Origin: SIRX01 sp965214475
GTDB taxonomy: Bacteria; Actinomycetota; Rubrobacteria; Rubrobacterales; Rubrobacteraceae
Assembly: GCA_965214475.1 (NCBI GenBank)
Contig: OZ243953.1
Span: 2,976,001 to 3,040,000, forward strand
Direction: 5' to 3'
Length of the DNA: 64,000 nt
Below, one piece after another: positions 34,224-43,476 of this stretch. The position numbers and the translations under genes are program-made. The first letter of the stretch is position 1. Each line of letters opens with the position of its first letter. The notes under the pieces are model-generated. The model saw only the letters and a list, made by a program, of their open reading frames with translations. It was not told the origin of the DNA and ran no database searches.

Positions 34224-35672
34224 ATGTTGCTCGGTCTGGATCTCGGTACGGGCTCCGTGAAGGCGCTCCTGCTCGAAGAGGACGGTACGCCGCGCGGAGA
34301 AGGCTCGGCCTCGTACTCCGTGGATTCTCCTCGTCCTGGCTGGGCGGAGACATCTCCGGAAGCCTGGTGGACAGCCTCCGCAGAAGCCGTACACGGTGCC
34401 ATAGGGGGCCATGGCCAGGACGTTACCGCTATAGGTCTCTCTGGTCAAATGCACGGCGTCGTGCTAACGGACGAGAGTGGGAAGCCTCTGAGGCCCGCTG
34501 TCCTATGGGCCGATACCCGCTCTACCGAACAGCTCTCAGCCTACCGGGGCCTGGATGACGCTGACCTGCGCCGGTTGGCGAACCCGCCCGCGACCGGTAT
34601 GGCCGGGCCCACGCTCCTCTGGCTGCGCGACAACGAACCGGGGGTCTACTCTTCCGCCCGGTGGGCGCTGCAACCCAAAGATTGGCTACGGCTGCGGCTT
34701 ACCGGGCAGATCTCTACGGAGCCCTCGGATGCCTCGGCGACGCTTCTGTACGATCTCTTTGCGGATGACTGGGACTACAAGGTTATCGAAACACTGGGCT
34801 TACGCGGAGAACTTCTCGCCCCGCTGACAGACTCCTGGGAGGCTGCGGGCGTACTCACCCCGGAGGCTGCGCGTCGGTTAGGGCTAAAGAACGGGCTGCC
34901 GGTCGCGGCCGGGGCGGGGGACACGGCCGCTGCGATGCTCGGCAGCGGCCTTTTGAAATTGGGGCAGGCCCAGCTAACCGTCGGGACCGGAGGGCAAATC
35001 TTCATTCCTAAAGCGCATCCCGAGCCAGATCCCCACGGTCGCACGCACCTCTACCGCGCCGCAGCACCGAAACTCTTCTATTCGATGGCTGCGGTGCAAA
35101 ACGCGGGGCTCGCTCTCGAATGGGCACGGAAACTGCTCGGAGCATCCTGGGACGAAGTGTACGAAGAGGCTTTCTCAGTGCCGCCCGGCGCCGGTGGCGT
35201 GAGCTTTCTGCCTTACCTCAGTGGAGAACGCACGCCGCACTTCGACCCCGGCGCCCGGGGAGCCTGGACCGGCCTTGGTCTGGACCACACCCGGGGGCAT
35301 CTCTTGCGCGCAGCCCTGGAAGGCGTCGCATTCGGACTTCTTGAAGGGGTAGAGGCGCTGGAGGATGCCGGAACGGAAATCCCCGATCTGCGGCTCGCCG
35401 GCGGCGGCACCGCGAAAGAGCCCTGGCGACAGCTTCTCACAGACGTACTGGCCCGTCCCTTGCGCCTGCTCCCGGATGACATCGCCGGAACGGCCTCGGC
35501 CCGCGGCGCAGCGCTCTTAGCGGGCGTCGCTTGCGGGACTTACGAATCTGTCGAACAGACCCTCACGCTGGCGCCCACGTCGGAAGGGAGCGTGGAGCCC
35601 GGAGAGCAAAGCGCGGACTACGAGGCGGCTTACGAACGCTACCAGGAACTCTATCCCCGGCTGCGGGGTTAA
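34224..35672 (+). CDS. xylB: Xylulokinase-like FGGY carbohydrate kinase
   Basis: A 482-aa FGGY-family kinase. N-terminal LGLDLGTGSVKALLLEEDG binds phosphate (shown as LDLGTGSVKALLL), GLSGQMHGVVL carries the sugar-binding part typical of XylB, LWADTRSTEQL has the catalytic-region aspartate, and GAGDTAAAMLGSG and AGGGTAKEPWRQLLTDVL form the C-terminal ATP domain. It would phosphorylate D-xylulose or a related ketose. No xylose isomerase or transporter is present, so it is a lone kinase here. A TATGCT 6 nt before the ATG suggests a leaderless message. Confidence 0.87.
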   Translation: MLLGLDLGTGSVKALLLEEDGTPRGEGSASYSVDSPRPGWAETSPEAWWTASAEAVHGAIGGHGQDVTAIGLSGQMHGVVLTDESGKPLRPAVLWADTRSTEQLSAYRGLDDADLRRLANPPATGMAGPTLLWLRDNEPGVYSSARWALQPKDWLRLRLTGQISTEPSDASATLLYDLFADDWDYKVIETLGLRGELLAPLTDSWEAAGVLTPEAARRLGLKNGLPVAAGAGDTAAAMLGSGLLKLGQAQLTVGTGGQIFIPKAHPEPDPHGRTHLYRAAAPKLFYSMAAVQNAGLALEWARKLLGASWDEVYEEAFSVPPGAGGVSFLPYLSGERTPHFDPGARGAWTGLGLDHTRGHLLRAALEGVAFGLLEGVEALEDAGTEIPDLRLAGGGTAKEPWRQLLTDVLARPLRLLPDDIAGTASARGAALLAGVACGTYESVEQTLTLAPTSEGSVEPGEQSADYEAAYERYQELYPRLRG

Positions 35673-35789
35673 CTCCCCTTACTGTAGCGCACGAGCAAGA
35701 AATTGTGGGAGTTGTGAGAGTAAACGCACGGCAGTCCTATACACCTTGCTACAATATGTTCTCAGCTAGTAGGGAGAAGTTGACGAGCC

Positions 35790-37241
35790 GTGTTGAGTAG
35801 GGATCAAAGAAGTCTAGTATCGGATGAGTCCGCTGGCGGATTTCGAGAAACGCCGGACCAGGTCCGGTGGAAGCTCGCCGACCTGGCGAGCCGGGCTCTG
35901 TCCAGTGGATCCGGGCTGAACGAGTCGGGTCTGCTCGATGCCGGGACGCGGGTCGCCCGCATAGAGCTTCCCGTTGGACCTTTGGACCCCATGTTTTGGC
36001 TCCGGAATCAGCGGCTTGGATCCAAATCGTACTGGTCCGGGCGTGAAGACGGTATAGAGACCGCTGCGGTCGGCGTTGCTGACTTGCACGAAGGTAACCT
36101 TGCCGAAGATGCGGCCGATTTGAGAAAACGACTGGCTCCGCTGCTCTCTTCGGGCGACCCGCGACTGCGCTACTACGGAGGGCTGCGCTTCGACCCCAAA
36201 AGAGAGGCCGACGCTGGGTGGCGGGCTTTCGGTTCCTTCCGGTTCTCGCTGCCGCGGTTCGAGTTGATCTCCCGCCGCGGAGAAGCGACGCTGGCCTGCA
36301 ACCTGGTTCTTCCTCAAGATGCGGATCGGCGCGAAGAGATTTTGCAAAAGATTGAAGAGCTGTCTTTCGAAAAAGAGAGTATCGAAGATGAATTGCCCGC
36401 GCTCACATCTCGGACCGACGTGCCGAACTTTGCCGGTTGGCGGCAAAGCATAGACCATTCACTGAAAGCCTTCGACAAAGAAAATTTGGATAAGGTGGTG
36501 CTCGCCCGCCGGACGACTTTGGGTTTCGCGGACGAACTGGACCCGGCATTGCTGGCCCGGAAATTGAAGAATGCCACGCCGGATTGCTTCCACTTCTACT
36601 TCGAGCCCGAAGAAGGTACCGCATTTATCGGGGCCTCACCGGAGCGGTTGTTCCGGCGCGAGAGAAACGTAGTTTTGAGCGAAGCCGTAGCCGGTACACG
36701 TCCCCGCGGAACTTCGGAACTTGACGACCAGGATCTACGTGAAGAGTTGCTGAATAGCGAGAAAGACCGCTCCGAACACGAGTACGTCCGGGTCAGCATT
36801 CGCGAGGCGCTCGCGCCGCTGTGCGACGAGTTGGAGGTCGAAGAGCGTGCCTCGGAGATGAAACTCACGCAGCGGCGTCATATGGTCTCCGGTGTGCGGG
36901 GAACGCTGCGAGAGGGCGTCTCTGATGCCGAAGTCCTCGACGCTCTGCACCCCACGCCAGCGGTAGGAGGATACCCAAGGGACGAGGCCTTGGAAGAGAT
37001 CCGGGACCTCGAAGCGTTCGACCGCGGCTGGTACGCTGGTCCCGTCGGCTGGATCGGGGCCGACTCTGCCGAGTTTGCCGTCGGTATCCGCTCCGGGCTC
37101 GTATCGGGACGAGAAATCTCTCTCTTCTCCGGCGCCGGCATCGTCGAGGGTTCCACCGCTGAAGGTGAGTGGGCGGAGATCGAGCAAAAGATCGGCGACT
37201 TCATCAGGATACTCGGGCTTGACCCCGCCCGCCAAAGCTAA
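35790..37241 (+). CDS. menF: Isochorismate synthase MenF
   Basis: A 483-aa chorismate-binding enzyme that makes isochorismate, the first step of menaquinone synthesis. Motifs are KVVLARRTTL, FIGASPERLFRRE, EAVAGTRPRG, SEHEYVRVSI, LTQRRHMVSGVRG and HPTPAVGGYP, which is the full Mg2+/chorismate site. The starting codon is GTG (35790) or TTG (35793); AGGGAG lies 13 nt upstream and a TACAAT -10 at 35750. It is the first gene of the men cluster and overlaps menD by 23 nt. Confidence 0.93.
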   Translation: MLSRDQRSLVSDESAGGFRETPDQVRWKLADLASRALSSGSGLNESGLLDAGTRVARIELPVGPLDPMFWLRNQRLGSKSYWSGREDGIETAAVGVADLHEGNLAEDAADLRKRLAPLLSSGDPRLRYYGGLRFDPKREADAGWRAFGSFRFSLPRFELISRRGEATLACNLVLPQDADRREEILQKIEELSFEKESIEDELPALTSRTDVPNFAGWRQSIDHSLKAFDKENLDKVVLARRTTLGFADELDPALLARKLKNATPDCFHFYFEPEEGTAFIGASPERLFRRERNVVLSEAVAGTRPRGTSELDDQDLREELLNSEKDRSEHEYVRVSIREALAPLCDELEVEERASEMKLTQRRHMVSGVRGTLREGVSDAEVLDALHPTPAVGGYPRDEALEEIRDLEAFDRGWYAGPVGWIGADSAEFAVGIRSGLVSGREISLFSGAGIVEGSTAEGEWAEIEQKIGDFIRILGLDPARQS

Positions 37242-38964
37242 CCAACTCTGGGCAGCGCTCATAGTCGAGGAGCTGATCCGCAACGGCGTAGATTTTTTCT
37301 GCGTCTCCCCTGGTTCCCGCTCGACCCCATTGGTCGCAGCCCTCTCAGAGAATCCCAAAGCTAAACTTATAGTTCACTTCGATGAGCGCGGCACGGCCTT
37401 TGCCGCCATTGGCTACGCCCGCGCAACCGGGCGGCCTGCGGCCTGGATCACGACCTCCGGCACCGCCGTGGCAAACGGTCTGCCCGCTATAGTCGAGGCC
37501 GCCACAGACACGGTTCCGATAATCCTGCTAACCGCTGACCGGCCGCCGGAACTCCGCCAAACTGGGGCAAATCAGACTATCCTCCAGCCGAATATTTTTA
37601 GTGAATACACCCGCTGGAGCTTCGACCTGCCCGCCCCTGACCTCTCTGTGGACCCCGCCTCGGTGCTGACCACCATAGATCAGGCTGTCTACCGCGCCCG
37701 CCGCTCACCCAAAGGCCCAGTCCATCTCAACCTCATGTTCCGGGAACCTTTTCTACCTGAACCCGAAAACAAAGGTGAAAGTGTCGGCTCGCCCGATCTT
37801 TGGCGAAAGAAAGACCGTCCGTACACCCGTTACGCGGCATCCGGGCCAGGGGTGGACGAGGGAGAGATCGAAGGCTTGTGGGATGAACTGCGCGGAGTCG
37901 AGCGCGGCTTGGTGGTAGCAGGTCGTCTAGAGTCCCGGAGGCAGGGTGAGGCCGTGCTGAAGTTGGCCGAGGCTCTTGATTGGCCTGTATTGCCGGACGT
38001 CGGCTCGCAGGTCAGGGTCGGGGCGAACTCTAATTCGCTCGTACCCTACTACGATGCGTTGCTCTCCGACGAACAATTCAAGGAAACCCACGCTCCGGGG
38101 GCCGTGCTCCATCTGGGGGGGCGGGCTCTCTCCAAACGTCTGGAGCAGTTTATAGCAGGCGCGCGGCCGAACCCTCACATCGTGGTGCGAGAGAACCCGT
38201 TTCGCCTGGACCCCAACCACCGGGTTACGCAGAGTGTCGAGGCTGGAATAGAGGGCTTCTGCGAGGCGCTGGCGAAAACCGCCGCGCGCCGACCGGCAGC
38301 CGTCTCCGTCTCCTGGAAGGAGAGTTGGGTGGAGGCTTCGAGGGGTCTGGAGAAGCGCCTGCAGCGACTCGTCGAGGGTGAGAAGAAGCCCAACGAGCCG
38401 CTCGTGGCCCGGCTCATCTCACGTTACATACCGGAGGAGCATGGCCTCGTGCTCGCGAGCAGTATGCCGATCCGGGATGTGGACACTTTTGCCGCAGTGG
38501 ATGGTCCTGCGATACCTGTGGTCGCCAACCGGGGCGCCAGTGGCATAGATGGGACCGTGGCGACCGCCGCCGGGTTCGCACGCGGCCTCGGAAAGCCTGT
38601 GACGCTGCTCATCGGGGACCTCGCGCTGCTGCACGACCTGAACTCGCTCTCCATGTTGAAAAAACTGCCGGTGGTGGTGGTCGCGTTGAACAACGATGGT
38701 GGCGGTATCTTCTCTTTCTTGCCCGTTGCGCAGCACGAGAAGTTCTTCGAGCCGTACTTCGGCACGCCGCATGGGCTGGATTTCGAGGAGGCGGCGGCCA
38801 TGTTCGGCCTGGACTACGAGCGGCCACGCTCGGTTGCGAGTTTCACGGAGGCTTACGGGGCCGCCAGCGACCGCGAGACGCCGACGCTTATTGAGGTAAA
38901 GACCGACCGGAAAGAGAATGTCGCCCTGCACCGGGAGTTGTTGAAAAAGCCTGCCGCCGACTGA
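37219..38964 (+). CDS. menD: SEPHCHC synthase MenD (TPP-dependent)
   Basis: A 581-aa thiamine-diphosphate enzyme that joins 2-oxoglutarate to isochorismate. It has the CVSPGSRSTPL N-terminus, HFDERGTAFAAIGYARATG with the TPP-activating glutamate, and the C-terminal TPP/Mg motif GDLALLHDLNSL and NNDGGGIFSFLP. The frame is open back to 37075, inside menF; I choose TTG 37219, preceded by AGGA at 9 nt, matching the family's usual length. Translationally coupled to menF. Confidence 0.92.
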   Translation: MTPPAKANQLWAALIVEELIRNGVDFFCVSPGSRSTPLVAALSENPKAKLIVHFDERGTAFAAIGYARATGRPAAWITTSGTAVANGLPAIVEAATDTVPIILLTADRPPELRQTGANQTILQPNIFSEYTRWSFDLPAPDLSVDPASVLTTIDQAVYRARRSPKGPVHLNLMFREPFLPEPENKGESVGSPDLWRKKDRPYTRYAASGPGVDEGEIEGLWDELRGVERGLVVAGRLESRRQGEAVLKLAEALDWPVLPDVGSQVRVGANSNSLVPYYDALLSDEQFKETHAPGAVLHLGGRALSKRLEQFIAGARPNPHIVVRENPFRLDPNHRVTQSVEAGIEGFCEALAKTAARRPAAVSVSWKESWVEASRGLEKRLQRLVEGEKKPNEPLVARLISRYIPEEHGLVLASSMPIRDVDTFAAVDGPAIPVVANRGASGIDGTVATAAGFARGLGKPVTLLIGDLALLHDLNSLSMLKKLPVVVVALNNDGGGIFSFLPVAQHEKFFEPYFGTPHGLDFEEAAAMFGLDYERPRSVASFTEAYGAASDRETPTLIEVKTDRKENVALHRELLKKPAAD

Positions 38965-39037
38965 AGTCCATCGTCGTAAGATGCGATAATCTGGTACGAA
39001 ATGCTCCGTAGGGGCGACATTCGGCGAAGGAGAAACA

Positions 39038-39268
39038 ATGAGCGGCAAACGAGATAGAGATGTCGAGAAGGTCTACTCCACGAGTGAGTTCGTGGCGAAG
39101 TTGCGCCGGCTGGCCGACGCCTTGGAGAAGAATGAGAGGTTCGAGATACAGGTCGCCGGGGAGAGGATCTACGTTCCCGTTAGCGCCGAGTTCAACATCG
39201 AACACGAACGCGAAGGGACGGAAGAAGAGATCGAGTTTCAGCTCAAGTGGACCAACTCTGGCTCGTAA
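39038..39268 (+). CDS. Amphi-Trp domain protein
   Basis: A 76-aa protein with the amphi-Trp pattern: VAKLRRLADALEKNERFEI, then VAGERIYVPVSAEFNIEHER and a C-terminal EEEIEFQLKW. The family is small, soluble, of unknown function. AAGGAGAAAC precedes ATG 39038. It is inserted between menD and menH in the same direction, which is unusual for a menaquinone operon. Confidence 0.8.
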   Translation: MSGKRDRDVEKVYSTSEFVAKLRRLADALEKNERFEIQVAGERIYVPVSAEFNIEHEREGTEEEIEFQLKWTNSGS

Positions 39269-39283
39269 CTGAGCTCTCAGCAC

Positions 39284-40069
39284 TTGCTGAACCATAGCCT
39301 CACAGGCGACCCACGAAACCCGGCCGTCCTCTTACTGCATGGCTTTATGGGCTCGTCGAGGGACTGGAAGCCGGTAGCGCCGGCGCTCGGGGAGAGATTC
39401 TATGGCATCGCTGTAGACTTGCCGGGACATGGCGGTTCGCTCGGGCTTTCTCCTGAAAGCTACACGATGGAAGGCGCATCCGGGTCTCTGATCAGACTAC
39501 TGGACGAACTGGACATCGAACGCCCGAGGGTAGTCGGATATTCGATGGGCGGACGCTTGGCACTCTACTTTGCGCTGCGCCACCCGGAACGATGCTCCGG
39601 TCTATTACTCGAATCCGCCTCGCCGGGTTTGGAGAACGCCCAGGAGCGAGCCGCCCGGCGTCAAAGCGACGAAGAAAAGGCCGTACGGCTAGAATCCGGA
39701 GACTTCGAAGAGTTCCTGAAAGACTGGTACCGGCAGCCGATCTTCTCCTCGCTTGGAGGAGAAGAGAAACTTCTGCGCCGGACCATAGAGTCCCGGTTGC
39801 GTAACGACCCCGCAGAACTTGCGCGCTCTCTGCGAAGTATGGGGACCGGAAGCCAGCCGGCGCTTTGGGACGAGCTCGCCGGGCTGTCGGTGCCGACGAT
39901 GGCTGTCGCCGGCGAATTGGACGAAAAATTCGTAAGCATCGGACGCTGCATAGAAACCGAGAGTCCAATGGTTAGTTCTGCCCCTGTTCCCGAAGCGGGA
40001 CACAATATTCATGCTGAAGCCCCAGAAGCGTATCAAGGTTTACTGCGCGACTTCCTCGAATCTCTATAA
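39284..40069 (+). CDS. menH: SHCHC synthase MenH (alpha/beta hydrolase)
   Basis: A 261-aa alpha/beta hydrolase with LLHGFMGSSRDWKP, the nucleophile in VVGYSMGGRLALYFALRHP, an aspartate near AGELDEKF and the histidine in PEAGHNIHAEAPE. It eliminates pyruvate from SEPHCHC to give SHCHC. It starts at TTG 39284, 15 nt after the amphi-Trp gene. The men-cluster position supports this over a generic esterase. Confidence 0.88.
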   Translation: MLNHSLTGDPRNPAVLLLHGFMGSSRDWKPVAPALGERFYGIAVDLPGHGGSLGLSPESYTMEGASGSLIRLLDELDIERPRVVGYSMGGRLALYFALRHPERCSGLLLESASPGLENAQERAARRQSDEEKAVRLESGDFEEFLKDWYRQPIFSSLGGEEKLLRRTIESRLRNDPAELARSLRSMGTGSQPALWDELAGLSVPTMAVAGELDEKFVSIGRCIETESPMVSSAPVPEAGHNIHAEAPEAYQGLLRDFLESL

Positions 40070-40077
40070 TCCTCAGT
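40065..40077 (+). promoter_or_regulatory. Internal -10 element before menB
   Basis: A consensus TATAAT (40065-40070) overlaps the menH stop and lies 7 nt before the menB ATG at 40078, so menB may also be transcribed as a leaderless mRNA. No good -35 is seen. Confidence 0.4.
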
Positions 40078-40929
40078 ATGTCTACTATCGAATGGAAAAA
40101 TGCCGCAGAGTACACGGACATCAAATACGAGAAGGCGGAGGGTATCGCCAAGATCACCATAGACCGCCCCGAGGTTCGCAACGCCTTCCGGCCGCTGACG
40201 GTCGTGGAGATGCAGCGGGCTCTCGAAGATGCCCGCGAAGACCCCGAAATTGGGGTGATCATACTAACCGGGGAGGGACCGGACGCTTTCTGTTCCGGAG
40301 GAGATCAGAAGGCCCGGGGCGATGCCGGATATCTGGAGGACCCGGATGATCCACAGCGCACGCCCGGCGGCGCCTCGGTCGGGCGTTTTCACGTTACGGA
40401 TCTGCACGTCCAGATCCGACGTTGTCCCAAGCCCGTGGTGGCGATGGTGGCCGGATACGCGGTCGGCGGAGGCCACGTACTACATATCGTCTGCGACCTC
40501 ACCATTGCCGCGGATAACGCGAAGTTCGGGCAGGTTGGTCCGAAGGTCGGCAGCTTTGACGGCGGCTTCGGGGCTTCTGTCCTTAACCAGCTCGTCGGGC
40601 CGAAGAAGGCCAAAGAGATCTGGTTTCTCTGCCGGATGTACTCCGCTGAAGAGGCGCTGGAGATGGGACTCGTCAATACGGTCGTGCCGCTCGAAGATCT
40701 GGAGTCCGAGACCGTGCAGTGGTGCCGGGAGATGCTGGACCGCTCGCCGTTTGCACTGCGGATGCTGAAGGCGAGCTTTCACGCCCACGAGGATGGATTC
40801 GCCGGCATCCAGCAACTCGCCCACGACGCAAACCTCCTTTTCTACGGGAGCGAAGAGGCCCAGGAAGGACGTGACGCTTACAAAGAGAAACGCAAGCCGG
40901 ACTTCTCCGACTTCCCACATCGCCCCTGA
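40078..40929 (+). CDS. menB: 1,4-dihydroxy-2-naphthoyl-CoA synthase MenB
   Basis: A 283-aa crotonase-fold enzyme with KITIDRPEVRNAFRP, CSGGDQKARGDAGY, the oxyanion-hole sequence AVGGGHVLHIVCDLTIA and PKVGSFDGGFGASVL. These are MenB-type motifs including the Asp/Tyr active-site stretch. It closes the naphthoquinone ring of o-succinylbenzoyl-CoA. It precedes menC and menE and shares CTGA with the menC start. Confidence 0.95.
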   Translation: MSTIEWKNAAEYTDIKYEKAEGIAKITIDRPEVRNAFRPLTVVEMQRALEDAREDPEIGVIILTGEGPDAFCSGGDQKARGDAGYLEDPDDPQRTPGGASVGRFHVTDLHVQIRRCPKPVVAMVAGYAVGGGHVLHIVCDLTIAADNAKFGQVGPKVGSFDGGFGASVLNQLVGPKKAKEIWFLCRMYSAEEALEMGLVNTVVPLEDLESETVQWCREMLDRSPFALRMLKASFHAHEDGFAGIQQLAHDANLLFYGSEEAQEGRDAYKEKRKPDFSDFPHRP

Positions 40930-42032
40930 AACTTACCGGCTACACTCTCTACCGCTATAGTCTGCCCCTCGTCTCACCGCTGAAACTAAAGGGTCGGAAT
41001 CTCCGTCACCGCGAAGGTCTGCTGCTGGAACTTTCGGTTGAGAATGGCGCAACCGGCCTCGGAGAAGCCTCGCCACTGCCGGGCTTTAGCAACGAAACCG
41101 TCGAACAAAGTGCCCGGCACCTGACATCTCTGGCAAACTCCTTGATCGGCCGGGACCTTATAAAGAATCTGCCGGCTACTGAAAACACTCTCGGCGGGGA
41201 GCTGGATAGCGTCGACCGGTTTCCGTCAGTCCAATTTGGGCTTGAACTGGCCCTTTGCAACCTTCACGCTGCATCTGAAGGTAAATCTTTGTCGGAGGTA
41301 CTTTGTAATTCGCTGGTGACTTCGGTGCCGGTGAATGGGTTGCTTAGCGGGCCAGCAGAGGAAGTACTAGCAGAGGGACGTCGGATGCAAGCGGCAGGTT
41401 ACGAGGCGGTGAAGCTCAAGGTCGGGGGCCGTGAGGTAGAAGAGGACGTGGAGCTGGTGCGCGGCTTGAGAGAGGTTTTGGGCAAAGAGGTGTCGCTCCG
41501 GCTCGATGCCAACCGGGCATGGAGTTTCGCAGAGGCGGCGCATTTTGCGCGGGCCGTGGAAGGCTTGGAGTATGAGTACATCGAGGAGCCGCTCCGGGAC
41601 CCGACGGGACTAGCCGATCTGGTTCGGGATCATGGGGTGCCGGTCGCGCTGGACGAGTCTCTCGTCGGGATGGCCCCGGAGGATCTTCAAAGACGCGCTT
41701 ATGTGCGGGCTGTGGTGATCAAACCAACACTGGTGGGCGGTATCTCCCGGACGTTGCGCTTGGCCGGGGAGGCCCGGCGTTTGGGCTTCACTCCCGTTAT
41801 AAGCTCCGCTTACGAGACCGGGATAGCCACCGAGGCGCTGTTGATGCTCTCTTCCGCCACTGGGGGCGGAAGAGTCGCCGCCGGCCTGGACACTTACCGG
41901 CGTTTGGGTGTGGATGTAGTACACCCACCGCTGGATATATCATCACCGCGGATAAATTTACGCGAGGTAGCCGGGACCGAACGCAGCCTCCAACGGAGCT
42001 ACCTGGATGTGGTCGAAGCTTCTGAAAGATAG
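40926..42032 (+). CDS. menC: o-Succinylbenzoate synthase MenC, probable CTG start
   Basis: A 368-aa enolase-superfamily enzyme that dehydrates SHCHC to o-succinylbenzoate. Catalytic features are the lysine pair VKLKVGG, the metal ligands in RLDANRAW, YIEEPL and ALDESL, and the base VVIKPTLVGG. The first ATG/GTG/TTG in frame (TTG 41142) would cut away about 72 residues, including the conserved YSLPLVSPLKLKGRNLRHRE and GLGEASPLPGFSNET. The frame opens at 40875 with no ATG, GTG or TTG before 40926, where CTG overlaps the menB stop as CTGA. A CTG start, coupled to menB, gives the full-length N-terminus. Confidence 0.85.
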   Translation: MKLTGYTLYRYSLPLVSPLKLKGRNLRHREGLLLELSVENGATGLGEASPLPGFSNETVEQSARHLTSLANSLIGRDLIKNLPATENTLGGELDSVDRFPSVQFGLELALCNLHAASEGKSLSEVLCNSLVTSVPVNGLLSGPAEEVLAEGRRMQAAGYEAVKLKVGGREVEEDVELVRGLREVLGKEVSLRLDANRAWSFAEAAHFARAVEGLEYEYIEEPLRDPTGLADLVRDHGVPVALDESLVGMAPEDLQRRAYVRAVVIKPTLVGGISRTLRLAGEARRLGFTPVISSAYETGIATEALLMLSSATGGGRVAAGLDTYRRLGVDVVHPPLDISSPRINLREVAGTERSLQRSYLDVVEASER

Positions 42033-43476
42033 GGAAGACGTGCAGGATCCACCGCAACAAATACCTTGTCCGCTAAGAGAGGCGGCCCTCGGCAGGCCGG
42101 ATGCGGCCGCCATCTTCAGCGCCGATCGGACCATTAGTTACTCGAAGCTGGACCGGATGGTGTCGTCTACCACAGCGCGGTTACTTGAAGCGGGTTGCCG
42201 ACCGGGCACGCGGGTAGCCCTCTACCTGCCTCGCGACGAGCGATACCTCGTGCTCCTACTGGCTCTCTTGAGGGCCAGGTGCGTAGCGTGTCCTCTGAGC
42301 ACACGCCTACCACCGGAGGGCGTGTCCCGGCTACTCGAAAAGGCTGGTTGCTCGGCACTTATCAGCGACGATGAAGAACTGCCCGGAAAAATTCCGGCGG
42401 AAGTTCGTGATCTTCGGCCTGAAGCCGTGCTCGGGGTGGGGAACGGGGGGGGCGCTCCAACTTATCTCCAGCTTGGGAGACTCGCCACTGTCATTTTTAC
42501 ATCGGGTAGCACGGGCGAGCCTAAGGCGGCGATCCACACTGTTGGAAACCATTACTATAGTGCGCTTGGGGCCAATGCTAACGTATCGCTCTCTCTTGAT
42601 GACCGGTGGCTACTCTCGTTGCCGCTCTACCATGTCGGGGGGATTTCTATCCTCTTCCGTTGTTTGCTCGCCGGGGCGACTATTGCTTTGCCAGAGCCCG
42701 GCGTGTCGCTCGCTAATTCTATTCCGGAGCTTGGTATTACACACGTATCCTTGGTCGCCACCCAACTTCAGCGTCTACTAGAAGAGAAGACGGAAACCGG
42801 TAACCTCAAGGCGGCGCTGCTCGGCGGAGGGCCGACGCCGGAGCCTCTCATGGAAGAGGCCATTCGTCGGAATATTCCAGTCCATACCAGCTACGGCCTT
42901 ACGGAGATGGCTTCCCAGGTAACCACCACCCCGCCGGGTGCCGCCCTGGGGGATCTCCGTACGTCAGGACGGGTCTTGAAGCACCGCGAGGTCGCGGTCT
43001 CTGGCGAGGGAGAGATAATGGTCCGGGGAGAAACCCTGTTCGCCGGCTATATCGAAGGCGATGCAGTAAACCGACCGCTAGATGTTGAAGGTTGGTTCCA
43101 CACCGGGGATCTCAGCGAGATCGACGCCGGTGGAAATCTTCTCGTGCAGGGGCGACTAGACAACCTTTTTATCTCCGGCGGCGAGAACATCCAGCCAGAG
43201 GAAATCGAAGCCGCGCTCGAACGTATACAGGGCGTACAGAGAGCTATCGTCGTGCCCGTCCCGGATAACGAGTTCGGTCAACGTCCGGTAGCCTTCGTCC
43301 GTATCGCTGGCGAAGAAACGCAGCGAGAGAGCCTGGCCGAAAAGCTGGAGAAAACTCTGCCCCGGTTCAAAGTGCCGATGGCGTTCTACGGCTGGCCCGA
43401 GGACGCCGATGCCGGTGGTATGAAGCCGGATCGAGCGTTCTTCCGAAGTCGAGCTTTGGCCCTGTCTGGAGTCTAG
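42007..43476 (+). CDS. menE: o-Succinylbenzoate-CoA ligase MenE
   Basis: A 489-aa ANL-superfamily ligase that activates o-succinylbenzoate with ATP and CoA. It has VIFTSGSTGEPKAAIHT, the TSYGLTEMASQVTT motif, WFHTGDLSEID and GRLDNLFISGGENIQPEEIE. ATG 42007 lies inside the end of menC and has GGAG at 8 nt; GTG 42040 is the other candidate. It ends in a CTAG shared with the convergent oxidoreductase. Confidence 0.93.
   Translation: MWSKLLKDREDVQDPPQQIPCPLREAALGRPDAAAIFSADRTISYSKLDRMVSSTTARLLEAGCRPGTRVALYLPRDERYLVLLLALLRARCVACPLSTRLPPEGVSRLLEKAGCSALISDDEELPGKIPAEVRDLRPEAVLGVGNGGGAPTYLQLGRLATVIFTSGSTGEPKAAIHTVGNHYYSALGANANVSLSLDDRWLLSLPLYHVGGISILFRCLLAGATIALPEPGVSLANSIPELGITHVSLVATQLQRLLEEKTETGNLKAALLGGGPTPEPLMEEAIRRNIPVHTSYGLTEMASQVTTTPPGAALGDLRTSGRVLKHREVAVSGEGEIMVRGETLFAGYIEGDAVNRPLDVEGWFHTGDLSEIDAGGNLLVQGRLDNLFISGGENIQPEEIEAALERIQGVQRAIVVPVPDNEFGQRPVAFVRIAGEETQRESLAEKLEKTLPRFKVPMAFYGWPEDADAGGMKPDRAFFRSRALALSGV

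Noticed and set aside
40926..41144. Frameshift or broken menC
   Set aside because: The frame is uninterrupted from 40926 and encodes the whole conserved N-terminus; a CTG start explains it without an error.
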